In this document: positions 24,114-32,574 of the stretch, one piece after another
How positions within the stretch are numbered: position 1 is the first letter of the stretch
Layout of the letters: each line of letters opens with the position of its first letter
NCBI GenBank assembly: GCA_020850595.1
Contig: JADZEK010000062.1
Coordinates: forward strand, 32,943 to 96,942
DNA: 64,000 nucleotides
Origin: Anaerolineales bacterium
Lineage (GTDB): Bacteria > Chloroflexota > Anaerolineae > Anaerolineales > UBA6663
Reading direction: 5' to 3'
Notes under the pieces: generated by a model
Databases searched by the model: none
Told to the model about the DNA's origin: nothing
The model's input: only the letters and a program-made list of their open reading frames with translations
Program-made: the position numbers and the translations under genes

Positions 24114-25496
24114 TTACGGGCGCGCTTCCTTGATGCGGGCGTCCATCTCGGGGATCAACTCTTGATGCTTGATCCACCAATCGGGGTCAAGCTGGGCGTC
24201 GAGTTCTTCAACTGACTTACCCTGCTGTTCTACCCAAGTATAGTATTTTAGGTTGTGCCACTGGCGGCGCTGGTCGGGCGTGCCGTCCTTGATCCAATCG
24301 GTCGTGGCGCCGTGGAAAATGGCCTCCACGTAGGCCATGCCGCGCGCGTCGTCAATCGCGCCGTAGTCGCGGGCCATGTCGCTCATCACCGAGTGGTAGC
24401 GGTCAATGGCGTCGGTGCAGATGGTCACGACCGGGTCGTGCTTGCCCAGGCGGTAGTGCTTGGCGGTCTTGATGGCCCCCAGCAGGTTGCACACGCCGGA
24501 AATGCCGAAGATGGTGCTCAGCCGCGCCACGGTGGCGGCGGGCACGCCGTAACGCTCGGCCAGCACGCGCTGCCCGGCCGGGTCGGTCAGCACCTGCAAG
24601 CCCTGTTTGCAGGCGATGTCGTCGAGGCACATGATGGCGTCCATGTTCAGGACGTTGTGAATCCAGGTGACGTGCTTATCGCCGATGCCCTGAATGTCGT
24701 GGCCGCCGTAGCCGTTGTTGTAGAGCGTGGGGCACTGCACCGGCTCCAGCCCGACGATCTTCAGGCCGGGGAAAGCCTGCTTGAGGCGGTCGCCGGCGGC
24801 GATGGTGCCGGCGCTGCCCATGGCCGAGCAGTAGGCGGCGATGCGGCCGACGCCCACGCCACGCGCCTGCAAGTCGGCGGCCAGCTCGACAATGGTGTTG
24901 CCGGTGACGTGGTAGTGGAAGCGGTAGTTGCCCATGACCTCAAACTGGTTGAGGATGCGGATGTTGGGGTCGCTCCGCAGCTCCCAGGTCTTGTCGTAAA
25001 TCTCCTTGACGTTCGACTCGACGCCGGGGGTCTTGATGATCCGCCCGCCGTAGCGCTCAATCTGCTCGAAGCGCTCGCGGCTCATGCCTTCGGGGAGCAC
25101 CACGATGCTCTTGGCCCCCACGCGCCCGCCGACCCACGCCCCGCCGATGCCGTAGTTGCCGGTGCTGGGCCAGACCACGGTGTGCTTTTCGATGTCCACC
25201 AGCCCGAAGAGCAGCGCTTCGGCCAGCACGCTGTAGGCCGCGCCCACCTTGTGCGCCCCGGTGGGGAAGTCGCGGCCGTAGAGCACCACAATCGGCGCGG
25301 CCACGCCGGTGATCTCGGGCGGGATGATCTCGTACTTAATGGCATTGTCCGGCCCGCGCCAGGTGATGTTGTAGAGGTTGACCGGATCGAGCGGGTCGGC
25401 CGTCTGGGCGGCTACGGCGCGGGCGCGCACGGCGGGGTCAATGGTGTGCGGGTGGAGCATCTCATCGAAGGTAGGGCCGAGCACGGCAGCAGACAT
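24114..25496 (-). CDS. Fold-type II PLP enzyme, cysteine synthase/TrpB-like, function unknown
   Basis: 460 aa. The PLP lysine is in PTGAHKVGAAY, asparagine and glycines in PSTGNYGIGGAW contact the cofactor, and YCSAMGSAGTIAAGDR is the phosphate-binding loop. About 100 residues longer than cysteine synthase, with a C-terminal extension ending WIKHQELIPEMDARI. Unlike YgeX (diaminopropionate ammonia-lyase) in its motifs. Neighbours are a D-aminopeptidase, a MocA oxidoreductase and an MFS pump, which suggests amino-acid elimination or exchange chemistry. GGGAG precedes the ATG. Confidence 0.82.
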   Translation of the reverse strand: MSAAVLGPTFDEMLHPHTIDPAVRARAVAAQTADPLDPVNLYNITWRGPDNAIKYEIIPPEITGVAAPIVVLYGRDFPTGAHKVGAAYSVLAEALLFGLVDIEKHTVVWPSTGNYGIGGAWVGGRVGAKSIVVLPEGMSRERFEQIERYGGRIIKTPGVESNVKEIYDKTWELRSDPNIRILNQFEVMGNYRFHYHVTGNTIVELAADLQARGVGVGRIAAYCSAMGSAGTIAAGDRLKQAFPGLKIVGLEPVQCPTLYNNGYGGHDIQGIGDKHVTWIHNVLNMDAIMCLDDIACKQGLQVLTDPAGQRVLAERYGVPAATVARLSTIFGISGVCNLLGAIKTAKHYRLGKHDPVVTICTDAIDRYHSVMSDMARDYGAIDDARGMAYVEAIFHGATTDWIKDGTPDQRRQWHNLKYYTWVEQQGKSVEELDAQLDPDWWIKHQELIPEMDARIKEARP

Positions 25497-25526
25497 GTGG
25501 GCTTCTCCCGATAGGCGGGCGGGCGG

Positions 25527-26582
25527 TCAGCCCACCTCGTGAAGGTACACCTGGCGATGCTCACGCGCCGCGATGCGGGCGGCATCTACCACGCGCTGCA
25601 CCTCGAGCGCCTCGTCCAGGGTGGGCAGGTCGGTCGCCGACCCTTCGCCGGTGATGGCCGCCGCCAGCCGGTCGAGCAGCACCGGGAAACCGGCCAGCAG
25701 CCCGGTCTCGCCGCGGGTCTCTTCCAGGTAGACCGTGGGCGGGAAGAGCGGGCGGGGCGTGTCGTCGCCCATGCTGAGCAGTTGGGCGCTCTCGCCGAAG
25801 TTATCCACCAGCAGCGAGCCTTGCGCGCCATGCAGCGCCAGCCGGTTGAGGCGGGTAGCCACCACGGCGCAGAAGCCAAAGGTCGCCAGCATACCGCTCT
25901 CGAACTGCACGGCCACTACGCCCGTGTCTTCGGCGGGGTGCTCGTCACCGCTGCGGCGCGGGCGCGGCGTGCGCGTGGCGTAGGTGGCCTCCACAGCCGC
26001 CACCGGCCCGAACCAGCGGCGCGCCAGGTCTAGCCCATGCGCCAGGTAGTTGGCGAAGATGCCGCCGCCGTGGTCGCCCGCCCACAGCCAGGGGTAGCTA
26101 TCCGGCGCGTCGGCCAGCAGGTCGTTGTAAAAGTCCATGTGCATGAGTTGCAAACGGCCCAGCACGCCCTGCTCGAGGACGTTGGTCACGTGGCGCAGCG
26201 TGGGCACGAAGCGCAGCCCATAGGCGGCCGCGCCCACCCGGCCGCGCGCCCGGGCCTGCTCGGCCAGCACGCGCGCGTCGGCGGCAGTGCTAGTGTAGGC
26301 CACCTCCAGGAGCACGTGCTTGCCCGCGGCCAGCGCGGCGGCGGCGTACCCGGCGTGCGTGGGCGGCGGCGAGGCAATGGCGATCAGGTCGAGCCGCGCC
26401 GCCAGCAGCTTGCGCACGTCGGTGTACCAATAGGGGACGTTGTGCTCGGCGGCCACGCGCTCGGCCACGCCGGGCGTGCGCGCGCACACGGCCGCCAGGT
26501 CGTACTTGCTATTGGCCTTGAACGCGGGCAGGTGCACCTGCACGCCGCGGTGCAGCCCGATCAGCCCAACCCGAATGCTCAT
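25527..26582 (-). CDS. Gfo/Idh/MocA-type oxidoreductase
   Basis: 351 aa. The N-terminal Rossmann fold starts IRVGLIGLHRGVQVHLPAF, then IAIASPPPTHAGYAAAALAAGKHVLLEV at the usual place. The motif that is normally E-K-P, with the catalytic-site lysine, reads E-V-A here, which departs from canonical sugar dehydrogenases. The C-terminal half carries HGLDLARRWFGPV. It sits between a D-aminopeptidase and a PLP enzyme. The substrate is unknown. Confidence 0.83.
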   Translation of the reverse strand: MSIRVGLIGLHRGVQVHLPAFKANSKYDLAAVCARTPGVAERVAAEHNVPYWYTDVRKLLAARLDLIAIASPPPTHAGYAAAALAAGKHVLLEVAYTSTAADARVLAEQARARGRVGAAAYGLRFVPTLRHVTNVLEQGVLGRLQLMHMDFYNDLLADAPDSYPWLWAGDHGGGIFANYLAHGLDLARRWFGPVAAVEATYATRTPRPRRSGDEHPAEDTGVVAVQFESGMLATFGFCAVVATRLNRLALHGAQGSLLVDNFGESAQLLSMGDDTPRPLFPPTVYLEETRGETGLLAGFPVLLDRLAAAITGEGSATDLPTLDEALEVQRVVDAARIAAREHRQVYLHEVG

Positions 26583-26591
26583 GGCGGTTGG

Positions 26592-27428
26592 TCAGTCTCT
26601 GGTCATCAACATCAGCCCGCGAAACGCCCGGTGCGCGGTGATCATGTCCGGCAGGGTCAGCTCCAGCCGCGTGCCGGTGCGGCGCTCGCTGCCCGGCATG
26701 AGGAAGCCGCGATCGGCGTACTGGGTGTGCTGGAACTCGACGGCCAGCCGCACCGGCTCGGCCACGACGTAGGGCCGGGCGGCGCGCCCTTCCTTCAGGC
26801 GCACGACGGCCTTGGCGCAGGCGTCGCAGATGCGCTCGCGGGCCTCGGGCAGCGGCAGGCACTGGGCCGCGAAGCGCCCGGTGGCGTTCTTGACCACGGC
26901 AATCTCCAGCCCTGAGCCAAGCAACTCCTGGGCCTCCAGCCCGGCGTGCTGGTCGCCGGTGACGGCGATGACGGGCGCGCCCCAGGCCCCGGCCAGCGCC
27001 GCGTTCAGGCCTAGCTCGCCCACCAGCACGTCGTTCAGGTAGACCGCGCGCACCCGCGTGTCGGACCAGGTGTGGTCGAGCACGGCTTTCTTGGTGCTCT
27101 GCATGGCATGATAGCCCAGGCAGATGACGGCCTCGGGGGTGGGCTTGTCGTCTAGCCCTTGCAGCATGGAGTATGGGGAGGGCGAGCCGCTGTTAAGGCG
27201 GGCGCGCGGGTCGAGGCGCTCGATGAGAATGTTGCGGCCGTTCCAGTGGCCGTCGGCCACGACCACCTCGTCCGCGCCGCCGGTGAACGCGCCGTTGATG
27301 GCGGCGTTGACGTCGTCGGTCATCAACTGCCGCCCGCGCGCGGCATAGTCGCTCGTGCCGGGGGTCACTTCCTCCCAGTCCACGATGCCGGAGATGCCTT
27401 CCATGTCGGCCGAGATCAGCACTTTCAT
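26592..27428 (-). CDS. dppA: M55 family D-aminopeptidase (DppA-like)
   Basis: 278 aa, close to the usual 274. Zinc ligands are visible: SADMEGISG (Asp8, Glu10), DGHWNGRN, GYHAMQST and VLDHTWSD. DppA releases D-amino acids from D-Ala-containing peptides and forms a self-compartmentalising decamer in Bacillus subtilis. First gene of a five-gene operon behind the strong promoter at 27472-27499. It suggests turnover of D-amino-acid peptides, perhaps cell-wall-derived. Confidence 0.9.
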   Translation of the reverse strand: MKVLISADMEGISGIVDWEEVTPGTSDYAARGRQLMTDDVNAAINGAFTGGADEVVVADGHWNGRNILIERLDPRARLNSGSPSPYSMLQGLDDKPTPEAVICLGYHAMQSTKKAVLDHTWSDTRVRAVYLNDVLVGELGLNAALAGAWGAPVIAVTGDQHAGLEAQELLGSGLEIAVVKNATGRFAAQCLPLPEARERICDACAKAVVRLKEGRAARPYVVAEPVRLAVEFQHTQYADRGFLMPGSERRTGTRLELTLPDMITAHRAFRGLMLMTRD

Positions 27429-27471
27429 GCGGTCAGTGGGTCCTGGTGGTCAAACAGCGCTGCGTGGCGAC

Positions 27472-27499
27472 ATTATCCCAGCCCGGCCCTAAATGTCAA
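27472..27499 (-). promoter_or_regulatory. Strong promoter of the dppA operon
   Basis: Minus strand: perfect -35 TTGACA (27494-27499), 16-base spacer, -10 GATAAT (27472-27477). Transcription would start about 37 bases before the dppA ATG. Confidence 0.7.
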
Positions 27500-27586
27500 A
27501 GATTCAGCTTCTCGCCCCATGCCAATCTCTGCCCCGAGTCCCTTGCATCCCCATCCCACTTCTCACCTCCCGCTTCGCATCTCTCA

Positions 27587-28369
27587 TCACGGCCGCCGGC
27601 CCCACCACCACTTGAGCCGCGCCAGCGCCGGGCGCAGGCCGGCCAGCAGCAGCGCGCCGACCACGATCTCTACTCCCAGCCCCAGCCGCGCCGCGGGCAG
27701 TCGGTCCAGGCCGATGATCTGCGCGGCGTAGTCACCGGCGATGAGGCCGGCCAGGCCCGCCGCCACGACCCAGGCCAGCGCCGCGCCCAGCAGCGCGCCG
27801 CGCCGCCCCAAGGCATAGCCGCCCTGCCCGGCGTAGTAGCCGCCTGCCGCGCCGACCGCTAGCCCCACGGCCGTGGCGATGAGCGTGCCGAGCACGCCGT
27901 AGCTGAACTTGACCTGCATCAGCCCGCGCACAAAGGCCAGCCCGGCAAGGCCCTGATCGGCCATGACCACCACGGCCAGCACCAGCACGCCCAGCGGCAG
28001 CGCCAGCAGCCCGGCCGTCAGCCCCCACGCCAGCCCAAAGCGCTGCGCCGTCGCGCGGTCGGGGATAGCTCCGGCCGTCAGGTCGGCCAGGGCGGCGGCG
28101 GCCCCCAGGCCCAGCGCGCCGAACACGCCCATGAGCCACAGGCTGCCCAGCGCCAGCCCGACGGCCGCACCCAGGCCCGCGCCCAGCGCCGCGCCCAGCC
28201 CGCCGGTGATCCACGTGCGCGGCAGGGGCTGACCGCGCACCCAGCCCAGGCCCGCCGGAAGCCCGCGCCGCGCCGCCCAGGGCCAGCGAAACGGCTGGCG
28301 CGTGCCGCAGTAGGCGCAGAAGCGGTCGGCGGGCGGCAGCACCTTGTGGCAGGTCGCGCAGGAGACCAT
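27587..28369 (-). CDS. Zinc-ribbon membrane protein
   Basis: 260 aa. The N-terminus has CATCHKVLPPADRFCAYCG, a double CxxC ribbon. The rest is Gly/Ala-rich and hydrophobic with about six helices. The ribbon resembles those at the C-terminus of the kinase encoded 12 bp upstream. It is the last gene of the VWA-PP2C-kinase set and may be a membrane anchor or target of that module. Confidence 0.75.
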   Translation of the reverse strand: MVSCATCHKVLPPADRFCAYCGTRQPFRWPWAARRGLPAGLGWVRGQPLPRTWITGGLGAALGAGLGAAVGLALGSLWLMGVFGALGLGAAAALADLTAGAIPDRATAQRFGLAWGLTAGLLALPLGVLVLAVVVMADQGLAGLAFVRGLMQVKFSYGVLGTLIATAVGLAVGAAGGYYAGQGGYALGRRGALLGAALAWVVAAGLAGLIAGDYAAQIIGLDRLPAARLGLGVEIVVGALLLAGLRPALARLKWWWGRRP

Positions 28370-28381
28370 GGTGGGCGGGTG

Positions 28382-29746
28382 CTACACACGCAGGCCGCAG
28401 CGCGGGCAAAACTTGGCGTTGGCCGGAATGCTCCGGCGGCAGTGCGGGCAGGGCTGTGCGCCGCCCAACTGCGCGGCGCAGCGCTGACAGTAAATCTCGC
28501 CGCCGGGGTTGGGCTGCTGGCAGTTGCGGCACACCACCAGGGCGGGCGCGGTCGGGGCCGTGTTGCTCAGTGAGATGTTGAGCTGCCGCATGAGCTTTTG
28601 CAGCCGGTCGGAGAGGTGGATTGGGGCGCCGGGCGCGGACGGCGGCTTGACGGCGGACGCGGGTTGGGTGGCCCCGCTGGGAGACGGGATGGCCGCGGCC
28701 TGTGACTGTGCCGCCGCGTCGAGCGCCTCGCATTCGGGGCAGCGCGGCAAATGCTTGCCGTACAGGTGGCCGCGCTTGCACGTGACCAGCGCCTTCTCGG
28801 CCGCGCCCAGCGCGGTTTCCCATTCTTCCGGCGTGGGGCGCGCGCTGGGGCGGCTGTGGCCGTCCACGAAGCAGCGGCGCACCAGCGCCACCAGGTCGGG
28901 GTGCAGCGTGTCGAGCGCGGGCGCGTTGCGCGGCGGGGTCAGCGGCAGCCCGCGCTGGCGCGCGTAGGGCCACTGCCCATCGCGGATGCGGTCCTCCACC
29001 GGCGGCGGGTCGCCCGCGGCCAGCCACTGCGCGCGGAAGGGATGATTGCCTTCCAGCAGCAACTGAAAGATGAGCACCGCCAGGCCAAAGCGGTCGTGCT
29101 CCGGCTGGCGCGGCACCTCGGCAAAGGTGCGGCCCTGCAACTCGGGCGGCGTGTACTCGGCCTTGCCCACCGGGCAGGGGTGCAGCACCGGCTTGGCCCC
29201 CTCCCGCCGCCGCACCTGAAACGAGTCGGCGTCAATGAGCGTGACCAGCGCCGACGGTGTGACCATGACGTTGCTCTCGTTGAGGTCGCCGACCACGTAG
29301 TCGCGCTCGTGCAGCGCGCCCAGCGCCGCCGCCAGGTTGCGGGCGGTGCGGTGCAAGTAGCGTCGGTTGAAGCTGGGTAAGGTTTTGGCCCGCTGGCGGG
29401 GGTTGAAGACTTGCAGCAGCGGCACGGCGTTGGCGACGTAGGCCATGGTGTAGCCCACGAGCGCGCCGTGGACGTCGTAGAGCAGGTCGGTGGGCCAGGC
29501 GAGGGAGGCGTGCCCAAGCGAGCGCGTGGCTTCGTCGGAGGGGTCGTGCGGCGGGTTGGCCTGCATCCAGGCCAGCTTGAGGTCGTAGCCGTCGCGCGGC
29601 CGGCCGTGGTAGAGCTTGGCCAGCTTGAGCGGCTGGTCGGGGAGCTGGTAGACCGCCGCCTCCCCGCCCCGCCCGACCTCGGCCCCCAGCGCCAGCGGCC
29701 GGCGCGCGGCGTCGTAGACCGTGGCGCCGGTGGTCAGGGCGCTCAT
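28382..29746 (-). CDS. Atypical protein kinase with C-terminal zinc ribbons (YegI-like)
   Basis: 454 aa. The kinase-like domain has a Gly-rich loop (GRGGEAAVYQL), a lysine in LAKLYH, the catalytic loop VVGDLNESNVMV in place of HRDxxxxN, and IDADSF where DFG is usual. This is the YegI-type pattern. A Pro/Ala-rich linker at about 345-385 leads to three CxxC pairs (CRNCQQ..CQRC, CPHC..CPRC). It is translationally coupled to the PP2C gene by a four-base overlap. Together with PP2C and VWA partners it matches the E. coli yegI-yegK-yegL arrangement, a poorly understood phospho-signalling system. Confidence 0.82.
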   Translation of the reverse strand: MSALTTGATVYDAARRPLALGAEVGRGGEAAVYQLPDQPLKLAKLYHGRPRDGYDLKLAWMQANPPHDPSDEATRSLGHASLAWPTDLLYDVHGALVGYTMAYVANAVPLLQVFNPRQRAKTLPSFNRRYLHRTARNLAAALGALHERDYVVGDLNESNVMVTPSALVTLIDADSFQVRRREGAKPVLHPCPVGKAEYTPPELQGRTFAEVPRQPEHDRFGLAVLIFQLLLEGNHPFRAQWLAAGDPPPVEDRIRDGQWPYARQRGLPLTPPRNAPALDTLHPDLVALVRRCFVDGHSRPSARPTPEEWETALGAAEKALVTCKRGHLYGKHLPRCPECEALDAAAQSQAAAIPSPSGATQPASAVKPPSAPGAPIHLSDRLQKLMRQLNISLSNTAPTAPALVVCRNCQQPNPGGEIYCQRCAAQLGGAQPCPHCRRSIPANAKFCPRCGLRV

Positions 29747-30534
29747 GCGGGCGCGGCGGAGGGCGGCCAGCGCACCGCCAGCACCAGGGTCTTGTCGTCG
29801 TCGGTGCGGGCGCTCACCCGGTCTGAGTTGAGGAAATCGGCCAGTTGATCGTTGGCCTGGTGGTCGTGGGGGGCGGCGTGGGCGAAGCTAACCAGCGGGT
29901 TGAAGAAGGGCGCGTGCGGCGTCACGCTCGGCACGTCGAGCACCAGGCGCAGCAGGCCATCGGTCATCACCGCCAGCGACTCAATGCCCTCGGCGTAGAC
30001 GCTGACGGCCACGTGGCTGACCGCCTGGGGCTGAACCAGGAAGTAGGTTTCATTGGCGTACTCGCCCCGCTGCGGCGCGGCGGCCACGAACCATTCGCCC
30101 GGGCCGGTGGCGGCCACCGCCAGGCCGTCGCCCAACTGGGCCACGACCAGCAGGTCGGCCGAGAGCGCGGCGCACAGCAGGGTGCAGGCATATTCGCGCG
30201 CGTTTGCGCCGGTCTGGGCCGCCCGGTCGAGCACAGCTTGGCGCGCCTGGGCGTAGACGCTCTCGAAGATCAGCCGCCAGATCTGCTCGCCGCTCGGCCA
30301 GCCTAGCTGTACGGCCTCGACCAGCGCGGCCAGCGCCGTGTCGGCCGCCAGCCGCGCGCCCTCGTCCGAGTAGGCCGAGGAACCCGCGCCGTCGGCCACC
30401 ACCAGCAGCGCGCCGTCGCCCAACACGCGGTAGGCGTGGGCATCCTGGCAAGGCTTGTCGGCGCGGCGATGGGCCGTGCCGACGACCGACGCGCCCAGCA
30501 CGCGCCACCCAGCGAAGAGCAGCGGGGCCGCCAC
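29743..30534 (-). CDS. PP2C-type protein phosphatase (YegK-like)
   Basis: 263 aa. The PP2C_2 signature is present: CQDAH for metal binding near the N-terminus, VVADGAGSSAYSDEGA, and an Asp-containing MTDGLLRLVL toward the C-terminus. It begins with GTG six bases after the VWA stop and overlaps the kinase start. It should reverse phosphorylation by the neighbouring kinase; this pairing is inferred from gene order and the E. coli yegK precedent. Confidence 0.82.
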   Translation of the reverse strand: MAAPLLFAGWRVLGASVVGTAHRRADKPCQDAHAYRVLGDGALLVVADGAGSSAYSDEGARLAADTALAALVEAVQLGWPSGEQIWRLIFESVYAQARQAVLDRAAQTGANAREYACTLLCAALSADLLVVAQLGDGLAVAATGPGEWFVAAAPQRGEYANETYFLVQPQAVSHVAVSVYAEGIESLAVMTDGLLRLVLDVPSVTPHAPFFNPLVSFAHAAPHDHQANDQLADFLNSDRVSARTDDDKTLVLAVRWPPSAAPA

Positions 30535-30540
30535 GGCCGC

Positions 30541-31251
30541 CTAGGTGTCCACCTGCGCCCAGCCCACCGGCGGCAGCGGGGCTTGCTCGCCCGGCTTGCT
30601 GTGGGCTACGACCGAGAGGCTCTTGCTCAACCACTGGAACAGCTCACTGAAGGCCAGGCCCTTGAGGCGCAGCGGCGGGCGCGTGCCCGAAAACTGGGCC
30701 AGGATTTTCAAGTCGGCCCCCTCCACGCCCACGGCGAAGAAGATGACGCCCTTGCGCGCTTCTTCCTCGCGCAGCGCCAGCGCGGCCGACTGCCACTCGT
30801 CGGTCGGCTTGCCGTCGGTCATCAGGAACATCCACGGGCGGAAGTAGTCAATGCCGTTGAGCTTGTAGGTCTCTTTGCGGTCGCGCAGGAGCTGCAAGCC
30901 CTGGCGCACCGCCGCGCCCAGAGGCGTGTCGCCGGCGGAGGTGAGGATGGGCGGCGCGAAGTTGTCGCCGGTGACGAACGGCTGGCCGGGATCGAAGGGG
31001 GTCTGGTTGGGCGCGGCGGCGCGCACATCCACCGGGCGCACCAGCCCGCCAAACGGCAAGATGGCTACCTCCACGCGCAGGGCCGCCAGCCGGTCGGCCT
31101 GGATGGCGTCCTTGAAGGCTTGCAGCCCTTCGTTCAGCTCGCGGATGGGCTGGCCGTTCATTGAGCCGGAGGTGTCGAGCACCAGCACCACCGGGCAGCG
31201 CGGCTCAGGGTTATCGGCGAACTCTGCTTGGTCGAGCACCGTCAGCGCCAT
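30541..31251 (-). CDS. VWA-domain protein (YegL-like)
   Basis: 236 aa, essentially a single von Willebrand A domain. MIDAS residues are in LDTSGSMNGQPI, with MTDGKPTDEW later in the fold. The start has a textbook AAGGAGG six bases before the ATG. First of the VWA-PP2C-kinase-zinc ribbon row. In the yegL/terY family such proteins are thought to be phosphorylated or to scaffold metal-dependent assemblies; that role here is inference. Confidence 0.85.
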   Translation of the reverse strand: MALTVLDQAEFADNPEPRCPVVLVLDTSGSMNGQPIRELNEGLQAFKDAIQADRLAALRVEVAILPFGGLVRPVDVRAAAPNQTPFDPGQPFVTGDNFAPPILTSAGDTPLGAAVRQGLQLLRDRKETYKLNGIDYFRPWMFLMTDGKPTDEWQSAALALREEEARKGVIFFAVGVEGADLKILAQFSGTRPPLRLKGLAFSELFQWLSKSLSVVAHSKPGEQAPLPPVGWAQVDT

Positions 31252-31278
31252 AAGGCACCTCCTTACCTGCCGCCCAGT

Positions 31279-32568
31279 TTACACCAGCGCCCGCCGCACG
31301 GCCTCCAGACTCAGGTCAATGACTTGCGGCCGGCCGGCGGCCTGGCGCGCAGCCTTCACGTCCTTGAGGCCACTGCCTGTATTCACAACCACAATTGTTT
31401 CGTTGGCGCGCACCAGCCCGCGCTGCGCGGCCTGTACCAGCCCGGCATAAGCTGCGGCCCCGGCCGGCTCGGCGAACACCGCCGCGTCGCGGCCGAGGGC
31501 CGCAATCGCTTCCAGGATGGCCTCGTCGCTGACCGTGACAAACGCGCCGCGGGTGGTGCGCACGGCGCGCACAGCCCGCAGGCCGTCGCGCGGCAGGTCC
31601 ACGTTGATGCTGTCGGCCAGGGTGTTGGCGCTCACGGGGGCGATCGTCTCGCAGCCGTCGGCCCAGGCCCGGGCGCAGGCGGCCGAGCCTTCGGCCTGCA
31701 CGCCGATGAGGCGCGGCACGCGGTTTATCCAGCCTAGCGCGGCCAGGTCTACCAAGCCTTTGTGCAGGCCGCTGAGGATGTTGCCGTCGCCGACGGACAC
31801 AAACACCACGTCGGGCGCGGCCCAGCCGGGGCCGGGGGCGTTGGTGGCGGCGGTGAGCTGCTCGCACATCTCGAAGGCGGCGGTCTTTTTGCCCTCGGCG
31901 GTAAAGGCGTTGTAGCCGGTGTTGCGCACATACCAGCCGAACTCGCGCGCAGCGGCCAGCGAGAGGTCGAAGGCCTGGTCGTAGTTGCCGCGCACCAGCA
32001 GCACGCGCGCGCCAAAGATGAGCAGTTGGGCCACCTTGGCGGGCGGCGCGGTCTCCGGCGCAAAGATCACGACCGGCTGGCCCACCGCGCCCGCCATGCC
32101 CGCCAGGGCCGCGCCGGCGTTGCCGGTGGAGGCGGTGACGACCACTCTTTCTAGTCCCCGTGGGACGCCCGCGCCGATCTCGCGCGCGCGCGCCACCACC
32201 ACGGCCGAGGCCCGATCCTTGAAGGAGGCGGTGGGGTTGCGGCCGTCGTCCTTGAGCCACAAGTTGGTCAGGCCCAGCGCCGCGCCCAACCGCGTGGCCC
32301 GATAGAGCGGCGTGCCGCCGGCGGCGCGCAGGGGCGTGCCCACGAAGCCGGGGTCGCCCACGGGCAGCAGCGGCAAGTAGCGCCACAGGGAGGCCTCGGC
32401 CGGCAGCGCGCGGGGTGAGACGGCCGCGCCAATGGCGGCGTAGTCTAGTTCGACATCCAGGTTGCCCAAGTCGCCGTGCGCGGGGCAGACGTAGCCCGCG
32501 TAGTCGCGGTCAAAGGTCTCGCCACACAGCGAGCAGCGGTAGCCGAGGAAGTGTGGGGGGATGGTCAT
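31279..32568 (-). CDS. thrC: Threonine synthase
   Basis: 429 aa. An N-terminal zinc-ribbon-like segment (CSLCGETFDRDYAGYVCP) is common in the long form. The PLP lysine lies in NPTASFKDRAS, with TASTGNAGAALAGMAG and VSVGDGNILSGLHKG contacting the cofactor. Converts O-phosphohomoserine to threonine. Starts six bases after the M50/TPR stop, so it is probably in its operon. Confidence 0.9.
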   Translation of the reverse strand: MTIPPHFLGYRCSLCGETFDRDYAGYVCPAHGDLGNLDVELDYAAIGAAVSPRALPAEASLWRYLPLLPVGDPGFVGTPLRAAGGTPLYRATRLGAALGLTNLWLKDDGRNPTASFKDRASAVVVARAREIGAGVPRGLERVVVTASTGNAGAALAGMAGAVGQPVVIFAPETAPPAKVAQLLIFGARVLLVRGNYDQAFDLSLAAAREFGWYVRNTGYNAFTAEGKKTAAFEMCEQLTAATNAPGPGWAAPDVVFVSVGDGNILSGLHKGLVDLAALGWINRVPRLIGVQAEGSAACARAWADGCETIAPVSANTLADSINVDLPRDGLRAVRAVRTTRGAFVTVSDEAILEAIAALGRDAAVFAEPAGAAAYAGLVQAAQRGLVRANETIVVVNTGSGLKDVKAARQAAGRPQVIDLSLEAVRRALV

Positions 32569-32574
32569 AGGCGC

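Noticed and set aside
24114..25496. Diaminopropionate ammonia-lyase (YgeX) assignment
   Set aside because: Tempting next to yge-like genes, but the PLP-lysine context and length differ from YgeX, so only a fold-level call is made.
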